DNA from: an archaeon
GTDB taxonomy: Archaea > EX4484-52 > B79-G9
Length of the DNA stretch: 14,748 nucleotides
Assembly (NCBI GenBank): GCA_013139905.1
Contig: WSZW01000179.1
Span: forward strand, 1 to 14,748
Direction of reading: 5' to 3'
Shown: piece by piece, positions 7,848-14,748 of the stretch
Numbering within the stretch: the first letter of the stretch is position 1
Layout of the letters: every line of letters starts with the position of its first letter
Translations under genes and position numbers: made by a program
Notes under the pieces: model-generated
What the model saw: only the letters and a program-made list of their open reading frames with translations
Databases searched by the model: none
What the model was told of the DNA's origin: nothing

Positions 7848-7923
7848 CTCGTATAACGAGAGGATAAAAAGAAAATTGCTCGGCTCGCAATTTTCCCAAA
7901 TTTTCTCCGCTACGCTCCGAAAA
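7848..7923. repeat. Cluster of three extragenic palindromes in a convergent spacer
   Basis: In the 217-nt spacer between the plus-strand membrane protein gene and minus-strand Sec61-beta there are three palindromic units: CTCGT-ATA-ACGAG (7848-7860), GAAAATTGC-7 nt-GCAATTTTC (7871-7895, nine perfect pairs), and TTTTC...GAAAA around CTCCGCTACGCTCCG (7901-7923), which also holds a CTCCG direct repeat. GC content is well above the surrounding DNA. They may serve as terminators in both directions, and resemble the pair at 1425-1467. Confidence 0.65.
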
Positions 7924-7981
7924 CTTCTTTTATCCCAAATGTTATTACCCACAAAAAAATACTATAACTAACACTAACTAG

Positions 7982-8002
7982 AAAAAATAATTAATCAAAA
8001 AA
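7982..8002 (-). terminator. Oligo-T terminator of Sec61-beta
   Basis: On the minus strand two runs of six T lie 5-25 bases after the Sec61-beta stop codon. Archaeal RNA polymerase terminates at such T tracts without needing a hairpin. Confidence 0.55.
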
Positions 8003-8006
8003 TACA

Positions 8007-8165
8007 CTAAATAAAAAATATTCTAACAAAAACAGAAATAACAATAATCCCAATACAAACACCCATAATAGCTTGTGGCGGTATCTGGATAGCTTCCTTA
8101 TATTCATCGTAATAATTTACAAGTCCGGCTCCGGATTGGGGCATTGACGTTTTTTGTTTTGCCAT
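8007..8165 (-). CDS. Preprotein translocase subunit Sec61-beta (SecG homologue)
   Basis: 52 residues, the normal size of archaeal Sec61-beta, the small non-essential subunit of the SecYE-beta protein-conducting channel in the cytoplasmic membrane. It shows the family layout: a short basic start (MAKQKTS), the conserved MPQSGAGLVNYYDE motif (about 8-21) and a single C-terminal membrane helix (about 33-50). The open frame extends 24 codons further upstream into the RNase P RNA gene. I chose the ATG at 8163-8165 because AGGTAAT lies just before it and the protein then starts like its relatives. Only 39 nt separate it from the RNase P RNA 3' end. A TTTTTATA stretch at about 8188-8195 could be a T-rich stop for that RNA or a TATA box, but it would place the start of transcription at the ATG itself. 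Confidence 0.9.
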   Translation of the reverse strand: MAKQKTSMPQSGAGLVNYYDEYKEAIQIPPQAIMGVCIGIIVISVFVRIFFI

Positions 8166-8204
8166 AATATTACCTGTACATTCAACTATAAAAAGATAAT
8201 TGAT

Positions 8205-8565
8205 GCGGTGTGGAGAGTAAGCCGCCTTTTGTTTCATTCCCGTCGTAATTTTGGCACCGTTATGTCCAAAACTGGTAGGAACTTTAGCATTTGACTAAGC
8301 GTGAATTCTCACTTGCTCCACTGGATGCCCGTTTCATCGTTTTCCATGGAAACGTCCACTTTTACAGTATCAATCTTAACCATGGCACGTATCGTTTCTG
8401 ATGCATTGCTTCCCCTCTCGGGGACTTGTATTTCTACAAGGGTATACATGTCCGTAAAAAGACATGTAGGAGGACGGACTTTCCTAAGGATTTATCTTTG
8501 CAGACACATTCTTTCATCAAATGAAAAAAGCGCCACAAATCCCTGATGCTTAACTTCCACTCCGC
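8205..8565 (-). ncRNA. rnpB: RNase P RNA, archaeal type A
   Basis: The catalytic RNA that removes 5' leaders from pre-tRNA. On the minus strand the conserved block AGGAAAGUCC occurs at about 8473-8485, CAGAAACGAUACGUGCC about 80 nt later, the GAAACGGGCAUCC and GGAGCAAG elements after that, and GGCGGCUUAC at the 3' end. The ends are set by a P1 helix I could pair by hand: 8549-8565 with 8205-8221, 14 of 17 positions paired. This gives 361 nt, in the range of archaeal type A RNAs. A TATA box 27 nt before the 5' end agrees. The 3' conserved element reads ACAAAA where I expect ACAGAA. A plus-strand open frame at 8301-8546 inside it is a by-product of RNA sequence. Confidence 0.93.
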
Positions 8566-8588
8566 TAAAACAAATTATAATAATCAAA

Positions 8589-8596
8589 TTATATAA
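8589..8596 (-). promoter_or_regulatory. TATA box of RNase P RNA
   Basis: TTATATAA, centred 27 bases before the deduced RNase P RNA 5' end at 8565, the standard archaeal spacing. It lies within the 61-nt gap after the helicase gene, so the RNA has its own promoter. Confidence 0.7.
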
Positions 8597-8626
8597 GTGT
8601 TTTCTTTATAAATCGAAATATCAAAT

Positions 8627-9877
8627 TCAACGTCTTCTAGGACCGCGTCCGGAAGAACCGCCACGATTTGAAGAACCGCCTCTACCCGAACCACCTCGAG
8701 CATTTGATGGTCGTCTAAACGAAGACTGTCGTCTTTGCGGTGCTCTAGCCTCTACCTTAACTCGCTCAAGATTTTGAGGTACATCTTCTTTTTCAACATT
8801 AAGTGCCCGATTAGATAATACACGTCTAAAATTTTCATAATCTTTGCTTGATAGTAATGTTATTGCCAAACCATCTTTACCGGCTCTTGCTGTTCGGCCA
8901 ATTCGGTGAATATAAGTATCACTTTCTTTCGAACTGTCATAATTATAAACGTGCGATACGTCCCGTATATCAAGACCTCGTGCCGCAACATCCGTACATG
9001 TAAGTACTTCAGGACCTTTTTCTGAATTAAATTGCCGCATTATCTTAGTTCTTTTATCTTGTGTTAATCCACCATGTATTGCAACTGCTTTTATACCATT
9101 ATTTTTAAGATTTGTTGCAACAAAATCAGTTGTTCTTTGAGTATTGCAAAATACCATTGAAAGTAACGATTTTTCATTTTTCAAAAGATGTACTAAAAGC
9201 GAAAATTTAAGATTATCCGCAACATCATAATATATTTGAGTTAATTTTGTAGGATCTACATGAGATTCCACCGAAATATTCACAGGATTATTCATGTATT
9301 TATATGCCAAATTTCCAATTTGACCTGAAATTGTTGCAGAAAACAAAAGAGTCTGTCTTTTTTTAGGACATGACCGTAAAATTTTCTCAACATCATGTAT
9401 AAAACCCATATCCAGCATTCTGTCTGCTTCGTCAAGAACAACTGTTTTTACACCTTTTAAATTAATAGTATTTCTACTAATGTGATCTAACATACGACCG
9501 GGAGTTCCAACAACAATATCCGTTGTTCTTAATTTATCAATTTGAGCACCAATAGAAACACCGCCATAAACGGGTATAATTTTTAAATGTGTATATTTTG
9601 AAAATTTTCTAAGAGCTTCAGAAACTTGTTCTGCAAGCTCTCTTGTAGGCGTTAAAATCATTGCTTGTATTCCATTGCCTTTTTTAGCATTTTGTATAAT
9701 ACCGCAGCCAAAAGCTAATGTTTTGCCTGAACCCGTTGCAGATCCTGCTAATATGTCTTTTCCGTCAATTACAAGCGGAATTGTTTTATTCTGTATTTCT
9801 GTAGGATTTTCAAATCGCTCTTCTTTTATTACTTTTAATATATTTTCATCTATTCTTAAATTTCTAAAATTTTCCAT
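8627..9877 (-). CDS. DEAD-box ATP-dependent RNA helicase
   Basis: 416 residues with both RecA-like domains. Motifs in order: F-x-NPTEIQ Q-motif (about 22-29), motif I ATGSGKT (47-53), PTRELA (77-82), TPGR (125-128), motif II DEAD (149-152), motif III SAT (180-182), then motif V region TDVAARGLDI (295-304) and motif VI HRIGRTARAG (324-333). A C-terminal tail from about 377 is rich in Arg, Gly and Ser with RGG-like repeats and ends GPRRR; such tails bind RNA non-specifically. It resembles bacterial RhlE/CsdA-type helicases that act in ribosome assembly or cold-stress RNA unwinding. The start at 9875-9877 is chosen over one 13 codons upstream because GTGAT precedes it and the protein begins with the usual MENFRNL. 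It sits upstream of RNase P RNA on the same strand. Confidence 0.95.
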   Translation of the reverse strand: MENFRNLRIDENILKVIKEERFENPTEIQNKTIPLVIDGKDILAGSATGSGKTLAFGCGIIQNAKKGNGIQAMILTPTRELAEQVSEALRKFSKYTHLKIIPVYGGVSIGAQIDKLRTTDIVVGTPGRMLDHISRNTINLKGVKTVVLDEADRMLDMGFIHDVEKILRSCPKKRQTLLFSATISGQIGNLAYKYMNNPVNISVESHVDPTKLTQIYYDVADNLKFSLLVHLLKNEKSLLSMVFCNTQRTTDFVATNLKNNGIKAVAIHGGLTQDKRTKIMRQFNSEKGPEVLTCTDVAARGLDIRDVSHVYNYDSSKESDTYIHRIGRTARAGKDGLAITLLSSKDYENFRRVLSNRALNVEKEDVPQNLERVKVEARAPQRRQSSFRRPSNARGGSGRGGSSNRGGSSGRGPRRR

Positions 9878-9983
9878 AGTTATCACTTTTATTTTTGATA
9901 AGAAACAGTTTATCATGTGAGACTAAACCCACGACAAAACCAATAGAATATTCATTGCAGTATTTGCAATTATAGGAATTTTC

Positions 9984-10062
9984 CTTGCTCTTGTGTTTTA
10001 CGAAAGCCTTAATAATAGCTTCGTTTCACGTATTTTACGTATAAAACAAGCAAGTTTTTTTT
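9984..10062 (+). other. Candidate structured RNA or terminator with T8 tail
   Basis: Arms CTTGC..TTG..TTTTA (9984-10000) pair with TAAAACAAGCAAG (10042-10054), with two 2-nt bulges. They enclose two smaller hairpins: ACG-A-AAGC with GCTTCGT (10000-10024) and CGTA-TTT-TACG (10029-10039). A run of eight T follows at 10055-10062. Read as plus-strand RNA this is a three-way junction with a terminator, which suggests a small RNA or the end of a lost gene. No promoter was identified with confidence. Confidence 0.35.
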
Positions 10063-10130
10063 GAATTTATTTTATTTTTTCAAAAAAAGTCATCTCTTAA
10101 AAAAAGAGTAATATATTAAGACTTTAAATC

Positions 10131-10189
10131 AACCGTTATCTCTCGAACTCATTTATATATAGTAAGCTTTATAAAGCTAACGGTTTTTT
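10131..10189 (+). terminator. Hairpin with T6 tail
   Basis: AACCGTTA (10131-10138) pairs perfectly with TAACGGTT (10178-10185); an inner GCTT-TATA-AAGC hairpin (10166-10177) lies in the loop, and a T run covers 10184-10189. It looks like a plus-strand terminator or the 3' end of a small RNA, although no plus-strand gene precedes it. Confidence 0.35.
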
Positions 10190-10231
10190 AATTCTCACAT
10201 TAAATCCACATATTACCAATCATCACAAATT

Positions 10232-10693
10232 CTAAAATAAAAATTGAGAATCAAAATAAGCAGCATATTTTTCAGAAATATCTAAAGATTTATCAATCCT
10301 ATTCGTATGTATATACAATAACCCTAAAACATTCACACACGATCTAATCTGTTCCAAATTTTCATTTTTCGAAAAAGACATGATATTATCTAATGCCGCC
10401 AGATAAATTTTCTCCGCAGAATCATACAATTCCTTAAAAAAATAATAATCCCCCACAATCATTAATTCATCTATATCCTCACAAACATCCATAACATAAT
10501 CAATTGGAATCGGATACAATTCTTTAGAATCATCAACAATAGAATGTGGAATTCTATTAGTTGAATATGGTTTTATATCTGAATTTACGGGATAAACACA
10601 TAATATTATTGGAGGTACATCTAAACCCATATCGCTCATATTCTTAATAACGAGCAAATTCACACCCGTATTATTACTATTATCACCATACAT
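10232..10693 (-). CDS. Hypothetical protein with TPR-like C-terminus
   Basis: 153 residues, not recognised. The first half (1-65) is a mixed strand/loop region with a hydrophobic stretch VPPIILCVYPV (26-36). The second half is helical, with two tetratricopeptide-like units at about 80-104 (GDYYFFKELYDSAEKIYLAA) and 117-146 (CVNVLGLLYIHTNRIDKSLD, then ISEKYA), which usually bind other proteins. No signal peptide or clear membrane helix is seen. The start at 10691-10693 is chosen over an ATG five codons upstream because GGTGGGAT is placed correctly before it, the same type of site as in the methyltransferase-like gene. The 330-nt upstream region is very AT-rich. AT content and codon use match the genome background, so recent transfer is not indicated. 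Confidence 0.7.
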   Translation of the reverse strand: MYGDNSNNTGVNLLVIKNMSDMGLDVPPIILCVYPVNSDIKPYSTNRIPHSIVDDSKELYPIPIDYVMDVCEDIDELMIVGDYYFFKELYDSAEKIYLAALDNIMSFSKNENLEQIRSCVNVLGLLYIHTNRIDKSLDISEKYAAYFDSQFLF

Positions 10694-11023
10694 TAATCCC
10701 ACCATCAAATTAAAATTTTATTTGTTTCATATTCATCAAATTATAATGAATAAAACATAAGACAGAATAGAAATAGTGTATTACACACATATATCTCAAA
10801 ATCCCACCACAACATCATTGTTGTTACTATATAATAGGATAATATAATTTATATATGTTTTGGTTAATGAATTCAAAATAAACAAAAATAACTAAATAAA
10901 ATCATATTTACTTACAAATATATTTAACAAATATTCTTTTAACAAATAAAAAATAAAACAATCACCAAGAATCCATAATACACAAATTTAAATTCACAAA
11001 TAAAAATCAAGAATTAAATCCAT
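10694..11023. other. 330-nt AT-rich intergenic region
   Basis: No gene is visible in either strand. It holds an ACAACA-TCAT-TGTTGT hairpin at 10809-10824 and a cluster of TATA-like sequences at about 10840-10857 that could be the minus-strand promoter of the TPR-like gene, leaving a long leader of over 100 nt. T-rich minus-strand DNA at about 11000-11015 probably terminates the methyltransferase-like transcript. Confidence 0.45.
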
Positions 11024-11743
11024 TTAAGTTTTTTGAATATCTAAAACATATGCAATTGTATCATTTTTAATCACATTTAATTTATGACGTAAATATTCTG
11101 TAGTAATATTTTGACCATAATAATTTTCCACAAAACCAGTTAAAGAACGTATTTTAGGAGTAGATTCAATAATTATATCGTTATTTTCACTTAATTTAAT
11201 AGGTTTGTATTCTATATCAAAACCATAGTCCTCAAACATTTCAATCAATTTTTTAGGTTCAATATATGGATGATTATCACTAAAAAGTTCAAGAAATCCT
11301 AAACCTGCTTCGCCAATTAATATTCGTTCATAATTCTTAGCAAGATATTTCACATAATCCTCAAGATAAATTTCATCAAATTTACCATACTCATCAACAG
11401 AAAATTCATGCAATGAAAAATTACAAACAGCAACAGAATCATCTTTTGGTTTTACCTTCAAAACATCATAATTCAAAAAATAAATATCATCAGATAATTG
11501 AACACGATCTTTAGTATATTCTAATTTATTTGCACATAAATCATTATAAAATACCTTAACACCAGCTAATGAAAAATCAGCCTCACCACAACCAAGACAA
11601 TAAACAGAACTAGTTGTATCAATTAAACATTCTAAAATATATTTTAACGCAGTATTACTAACCGCATCAATCACAACAGAAATTTTAGAATCTTCACCAT
11701 TAAATTTATCCATACAATACTGTATATTTACTGTATCTGTCAT
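11024..11743 (-). CDS. Class I SAM-dependent methyltransferase-like protein
   Basis: 239 residues. A Rossmann-type methyltransferase pattern is visible: motif I VYCLGCGEADFS (47-58), then an acidic residue at the end of the next strand (VFYNDL, D68), a post-motif segment IYFLNYDVL (87-95) where D93 could contact the adenine, and a motif IV-like strand VAVCNFSLHEF (104-114), with helices and strands continuing to the end. Motif I departs from the usual GxGxG (it reads GCGEAD), so SAM binding is inferred, and the substrate is unknown. The start at 11741-11743 is fixed by GGTGGGTAAT just upstream, rejecting an ATG ten codons earlier. A good BRE/TATA promoter lies 34-52 nt further upstream. It follows the 23S gene on the same strand, where a 5S gene would normally be expected. 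Confidence 0.65.
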   Translation of the reverse strand: MTDTVNIQYCMDKFNGEDSKISVVIDAVSNTALKYILECLIDTTSSVYCLGCGEADFSLAGVKVFYNDLCANKLEYTKDRVQLSDDIYFLNYDVLKVKPKDDSVAVCNFSLHEFSVDEYGKFDEIYLEDYVKYLAKNYERILIGEAGLGFLELFSDNHPYIEPKKLIEMFEDYGFDIEYKPIKLSENNDIIIESTPKIRSLTGFVENYYGQNITTEYLRHKLNVIKNDTIAYVLDIQKT

Positions 11744-11776
11744 GTAATTACCCACCAGTAAATAGATACACAATAG

Positions 11777-11795
11777 AATATAAATACTTTTCGGT
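11777..11795 (-). promoter_or_regulatory. BRE/TATA promoter of the methyltransferase-like gene
   Basis: On the minus strand CCGAAAAGT followed by ATTTATATT fits the archaeal BRE plus TATA box. A start of transcription about 25 bases on (near 11754) gives a leader of about ten bases that still contains part of the ribosome binding site. A GCGGTA-GCTT-TACCG hairpin (11792-11806) overlaps the BRE. Confidence 0.6.
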
Positions 11796-11827
11796 AAAGC
11801 TACCGCTAATCAAACAATTTCTTATAG

Positions 11828-11852
11828 AATAAAAAAATAAAATAAGAAAAAA
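11828..11852 (-). terminator. T-rich terminator after 23S rRNA
   Basis: On the minus strand, runs of T6, T4 and T7 follow the rRNA 3' flank. In between lie a TGCATA-T-TATGCA palindrome (11875-11887) and a direct repeat of AGGTTTG on the plus strand (11856-11862, 11870-11876), likely part of the rRNA processing stem whose other half lies outside the window. Confidence 0.55.
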
Positions 11853-11889
11853 TGCAGGTTTGGATTTCTAGGTTTGCATATTATGCACC

Positions 11890-14748
11890 AAAATGGCGGT
11901 TAGTACCGGTCAGCTGAATGCATTACTGCAATTACACTTCCGGCCTATCAAACTTGTCTTATACAAGAGCCTTAATATCTATTTTTGGGATGCACTTCGA
12001 GCTTAGATGCGTTCAGCTCTTATCGCTTAGGGCGTAGCTATCCAGAAACCTTGTCAGATCACTGGCTCACCATTGGCCCCGGTCTGGTGTTCCTTTCGTA
12101 CTCTCCAGGCCTTACCCTCAGATATAAACACTTCCAGAAGATAGCAACCAAACTGGCTCGCGCCGTTCTGAACCCAGCTCACGATCCTCTTTAATGGGTG
12201 AACACCCCCACCCTTGGCTGCTTGTGCACAGCCAGGATGAGAAGAGCCGACAGCGAAGTAGCAAACCCGGTGGTCGATATGAACTCTCGCACCGGACAAC
12301 TCAGTTATCCCCAGGGTAGCTTTTCTGTCATCCTAGTACCTCAATAGGAAGTATCTAGGGTTCGCTAAACCATACTTTCGTAGCAGGATTTCTCGCTGAT
12401 CAAAATCCTGTCAGGCATCCTTTTACTTTTACGCTCTACGACGGGTTTCCGTTCCGTCTGAGGATACCATTGGGCACCCCTGATAAATTATTAGGGGTGT
12501 GCCGCCCCAGCCAAACTGCCCATCAATCGGTGTCCCCTGCGTAAACAGGGTAAGCAGTACAAAGTCAGTAGGATAGTGTCACATGAGCGACTCCGTTTAC
12601 CCTTGCGAATAAACTTCGATGTCTACTATCTACACTTTACAACTAACTTCATACCACAACAACAGACTGCAGTGAAGCTCCATGGGGTCTTCGCTTCCCT
12701 CTGGAAGGCTTTGGATTGTGCACCAAAATATCAGGTTCGCCGGTTTCCAACTTAAGACAGTGGGGACTTCGTTACTCTATTGATGCGGGCCGACAATTAA
12801 TCGGCAAGGGATTACGCTACCTTAAGATCGTCATAGTTACGACCGCCGTTTACAGGTCATTCACTCCGTTGAAACAGAGCTTTTGATACCTGCACTGGGC
12901 AAGAGTCACCAGCTATACAAAACCTTTCGGTCTAGCAGCCAGCTACGTTTTTGGTAAACAGTCGAGCCCCCCTTTTTATTGAAGCCCACGATTTATATCC
13001 GAAGATACAGTCATGGGCACCCCTTCTACCGAAGATACAGGGCTAATTTGCTGAGTTCCTTAAGTTGGATTACTCCCGAAACACCTTAGGCTTTTAACCT
13101 AGAACACCAGTAATGGTTCTGAGTACGATTACAAATAAACACTTTATAGACAGATTTTCATGGGCTCTAGAAATTTGCCGAACAATTCATAAGAACTGCT
13201 ACTCGTACTTTCATTCACTTCTCACCATGACGGTACTCCATGAACTTATATACTTGACCACGCAGACAAGCGCGGTCGGCATATCCCAAAGCGTCAAAGT
13301 CTATACACGAGCAAGCTCATGCATTTATTGTAGTGCAGGAATATTTACCTGCTTCCCATTCCCACAAGTTCCAGTTAGGACTTGAGTTAGGATCGACTAA
13401 CTCCCGGTTGACGAACATTGCCGGGAAACCCTTATTCTTTCGGCGACAAGGATTCTCACCTTGCTTTTTACTACTACTACCGGTAGGATACTCGTTCATG
13501 AAAGGTCCACAAGATCTCACAACCTTGCTTCTGCCCTAACACAACGCCACTCTACTAAATCTCTTTTTAAGAGTTCGTAAGTATCGGCGGTTTGCTTTAG
13601 CCCCGTCCATTAGCGACGCCTAAAACCTAGGTAGGTGAGCTGTTACGCTTTCTTTAAAAGATGGCTGCTTCTGAGCCTACTTCCCTACTGTATAAGGTCT
13701 TAAACAATCTTGATTTACACTTAGCAAACACTTAAGGGCCTTAACTTACGTCTGGGTTGTTTCCCTCTTGCATCACGGGATTACCCCGTGAAACTCACTC
13801 CAGAGGTCTACAGCATTATCGGCTTCGGAGTTTGACAGAATACCGAGGGATTTCTCCCCCTAAATACTCGATCAGTAGCTCTACACCGATAACAACCTCG
13901 CTCCAGGCTGGGCTACGGCCCATTTCGAGTGGAACCTGCTATCGCCGTTCTCGATTGGCTTTTCACCCCTAATCCCAGGTCACCCGAAGGCTATACACAA
14001 CCGGATTCGGACCTCCATGCTCCTTTCGAAGCATTTCATCCTGCCCAGGATTAGATCGAACGGATTCAGGTAGTACCCAAGTGATTAAACGCATATTAAA
14101 ACGCTACCCCTCGTAAACTGCGGGTAATTGGTTTCCCTACGGCTTCTTCTCGTAAGAAAATTAACCTCACCACTTAGGCACACTCCCTACCTCATTTTTC
14201 GAAACGAACGGTATGACACTGGTCGCACGAAGCGTCCTTTCATGCCATACCTGCTTGTAACCACATAGTTTCAGACTCTTTTCACATCCTTTTACAGATA
14301 TTTTTCAACTTTCCGTCGCCGTACTAATACGCTATCGGACTTGAGTAATGTTTAGATTTAGAGGCTATTGTCCCCCATATTCACACACGATTTCCAACGT
14401 ATGCTACTCTGCAAGAAACACAATCTCTCCATTTATAATTTAAGGGGCTATCACCCTCTATGGCATCCCGTTCCAGGGAACTTCAACTAAAATTTCAAGA
14501 TTGCAAACGTTTCTGCGAACACCACATCTCCCTGCAATTACTTGCAAGGATTCAGTTTGATCTATACCGTTTTCGATCGACTTTACTAACGGCATCGCGA
14601 TTGCTTTCTTTTCCTGCGGGTACTAAGATGATTCAATTCCCCGCGTTCCCTCTCTCTATTGAGAGTTAATGGTTTCCCCATTCAGGCATCCCTGGGTCAA
14701 AGACTGCATGCGTCTCACCAAGGCTTATCGCAGCTTGCCACGCCCTTC
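11890..14748 (-). rRNA. 23S ribosomal RNA, 5' end cut by window edge
   Basis: The large-subunit rRNA. The right edge reads GAAGGGCGTGGCAAGCTGCG on the minus strand, matching the region about 45-50 nt from the 5' end, so only a short piece is missing. Conserved blocks seen: GAAGCAGCCAUC of the GTPase centre (about 13660), helix 69 UAACUAUGAC (about 12835), GCGAAGACCCC (2056-2066 equivalent, about 12685), GGGGAUAACUGAG of the peptidyl-transferase centre (about 12310), the A-loop GGUGUUCACC (about 12200), the sarcin-ricin loop AGUACGAAAGGAAC (12089-12102), and the 3' block GGCCGGAAGUGUAA to GGUACUAACC. The pattern closely follows Haloarcula, and GC content is far above the rest of the window. 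No intron is apparent. The 3' end is placed by comparison, within about ten bases. Small open frames inside it are not genes. No 5S gene follows. A2503, U2586 and G2661 equivalents are substituted. Confidence 0.97.

Larger units (their letters stand above)
9878..10231. other. 354-nt non-coding stretch with several hairpins
   Basis: No intact gene. It contains a start-less 45-codon open stretch on the plus strand (9927-10064) that spells a hydrophobic segment, and three nested inverted-repeat blocks (9984-10054, 10086-10125, 10131-10185), two of which are followed by T runs on the plus strand. It also serves as the upstream region of the helicase gene (minus strand) and the downstream region of the TPR-like gene (minus strand). 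Confidence 0.6.

Noticed and set aside
7734..7952. Minus-strand 72-codon open frame in the convergent spacer
   Set aside because: It is made of the extragenic palindromes and overlaps the end of the membrane protein gene; no ribosome binding site.
8301..8546. Plus-strand 81-codon open frame
   Set aside because: It lies inside the RNase P RNA gene on the other strand, whose P1 helix and conserved blocks explain the sequence.
9675..9920. Plus-strand 81-codon frame opposite the helicase N-terminus
   Set aside because: Antisense shadow of the helicase motif I region; no independent support.
11744..11889. 5S rRNA or tRNA next to the 23S gene
   Set aside because: I looked for 5S and cloverleaf patterns in the flank and found none; only a T-rich terminator and a promoter are present.
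11985..14669. Several short open frames on both strands (for example 12054-12299 and 13757-13972)
   Set aside because: All fall inside the 23S rRNA, which accounts for the sequence.

Overview
The window is chromosomal DNA from a very AT-rich archaeon. Four things support this. (1) The 23S rRNA follows the archaeal rather than the bacterial pattern around the peptidyl-transferase centre and helix 69. (2) There is an archaeal-type RNase P RNA with a TATA box at the right distance. (3) There is a Sec61-beta translocon subunit. (4) Another gene has a BRE/TATA promoter, and starts are often set by GGTG/GAGG ribosome binding sites. Base composition, heavy ATA/AAA codon use and gene content would suit a low-GC euryarchaeote such as a methanogen, but I cannot fix the lineage from sequence alone.

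Layout on the plus strand: a 5'-truncated multi-PAS sensor protein (2-1366); a gap with palindromes; then a four-gene operon (1679-6290) of MoxR AAA+ ATPase, DUF58 protein, BatA/B-like von Willebrand A membrane protein and a BatD-like membrane protein. Next comes a small accessory patch: a headless gene remnant translationally coupled to a RhuM-family gene (6291-7390), a strong palindrome, and an 84-residue membrane protein (7535-7789). A palindrome-rich convergent spacer follows.

Layout on the minus strand, from about 8000 onward: Sec61-beta, RNase P RNA 39 nt upstream of it, a DEAD-box RNA helicase with an RG-rich tail, a hairpin-rich non-coding stretch, a TPR-like hypothetical protein, a methyltransferase-like protein, and a nearly complete 23S rRNA that runs off the right edge (about 45-50 nt of its 5' end missing).

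The MoxR/DUF58/VWA/BatD-like set looks like one membrane-linked chaperone or assembly system: MoxR supplies ATP hydrolysis, the VWA proteins bind clients through metal sites, and the BatD-like protein gives an extracytoplasmic domain. The minus-strand block is rich in RNA functions (RNase P RNA, RNA helicase, 23S rRNA) plus protein export. The points most worth checking are three substitutions at normally near-invariant 23S positions (A2503, U2586 and G2661 in E. coli numbering), the absence of a 5S gene directly after 23S, the RNase P RNA/Sec61-beta arrangement, the coupled remnant before rhuM, the tandem-repeat architecture of the BatD-like protein, and the structured non-coding stretch at 9927-10189.
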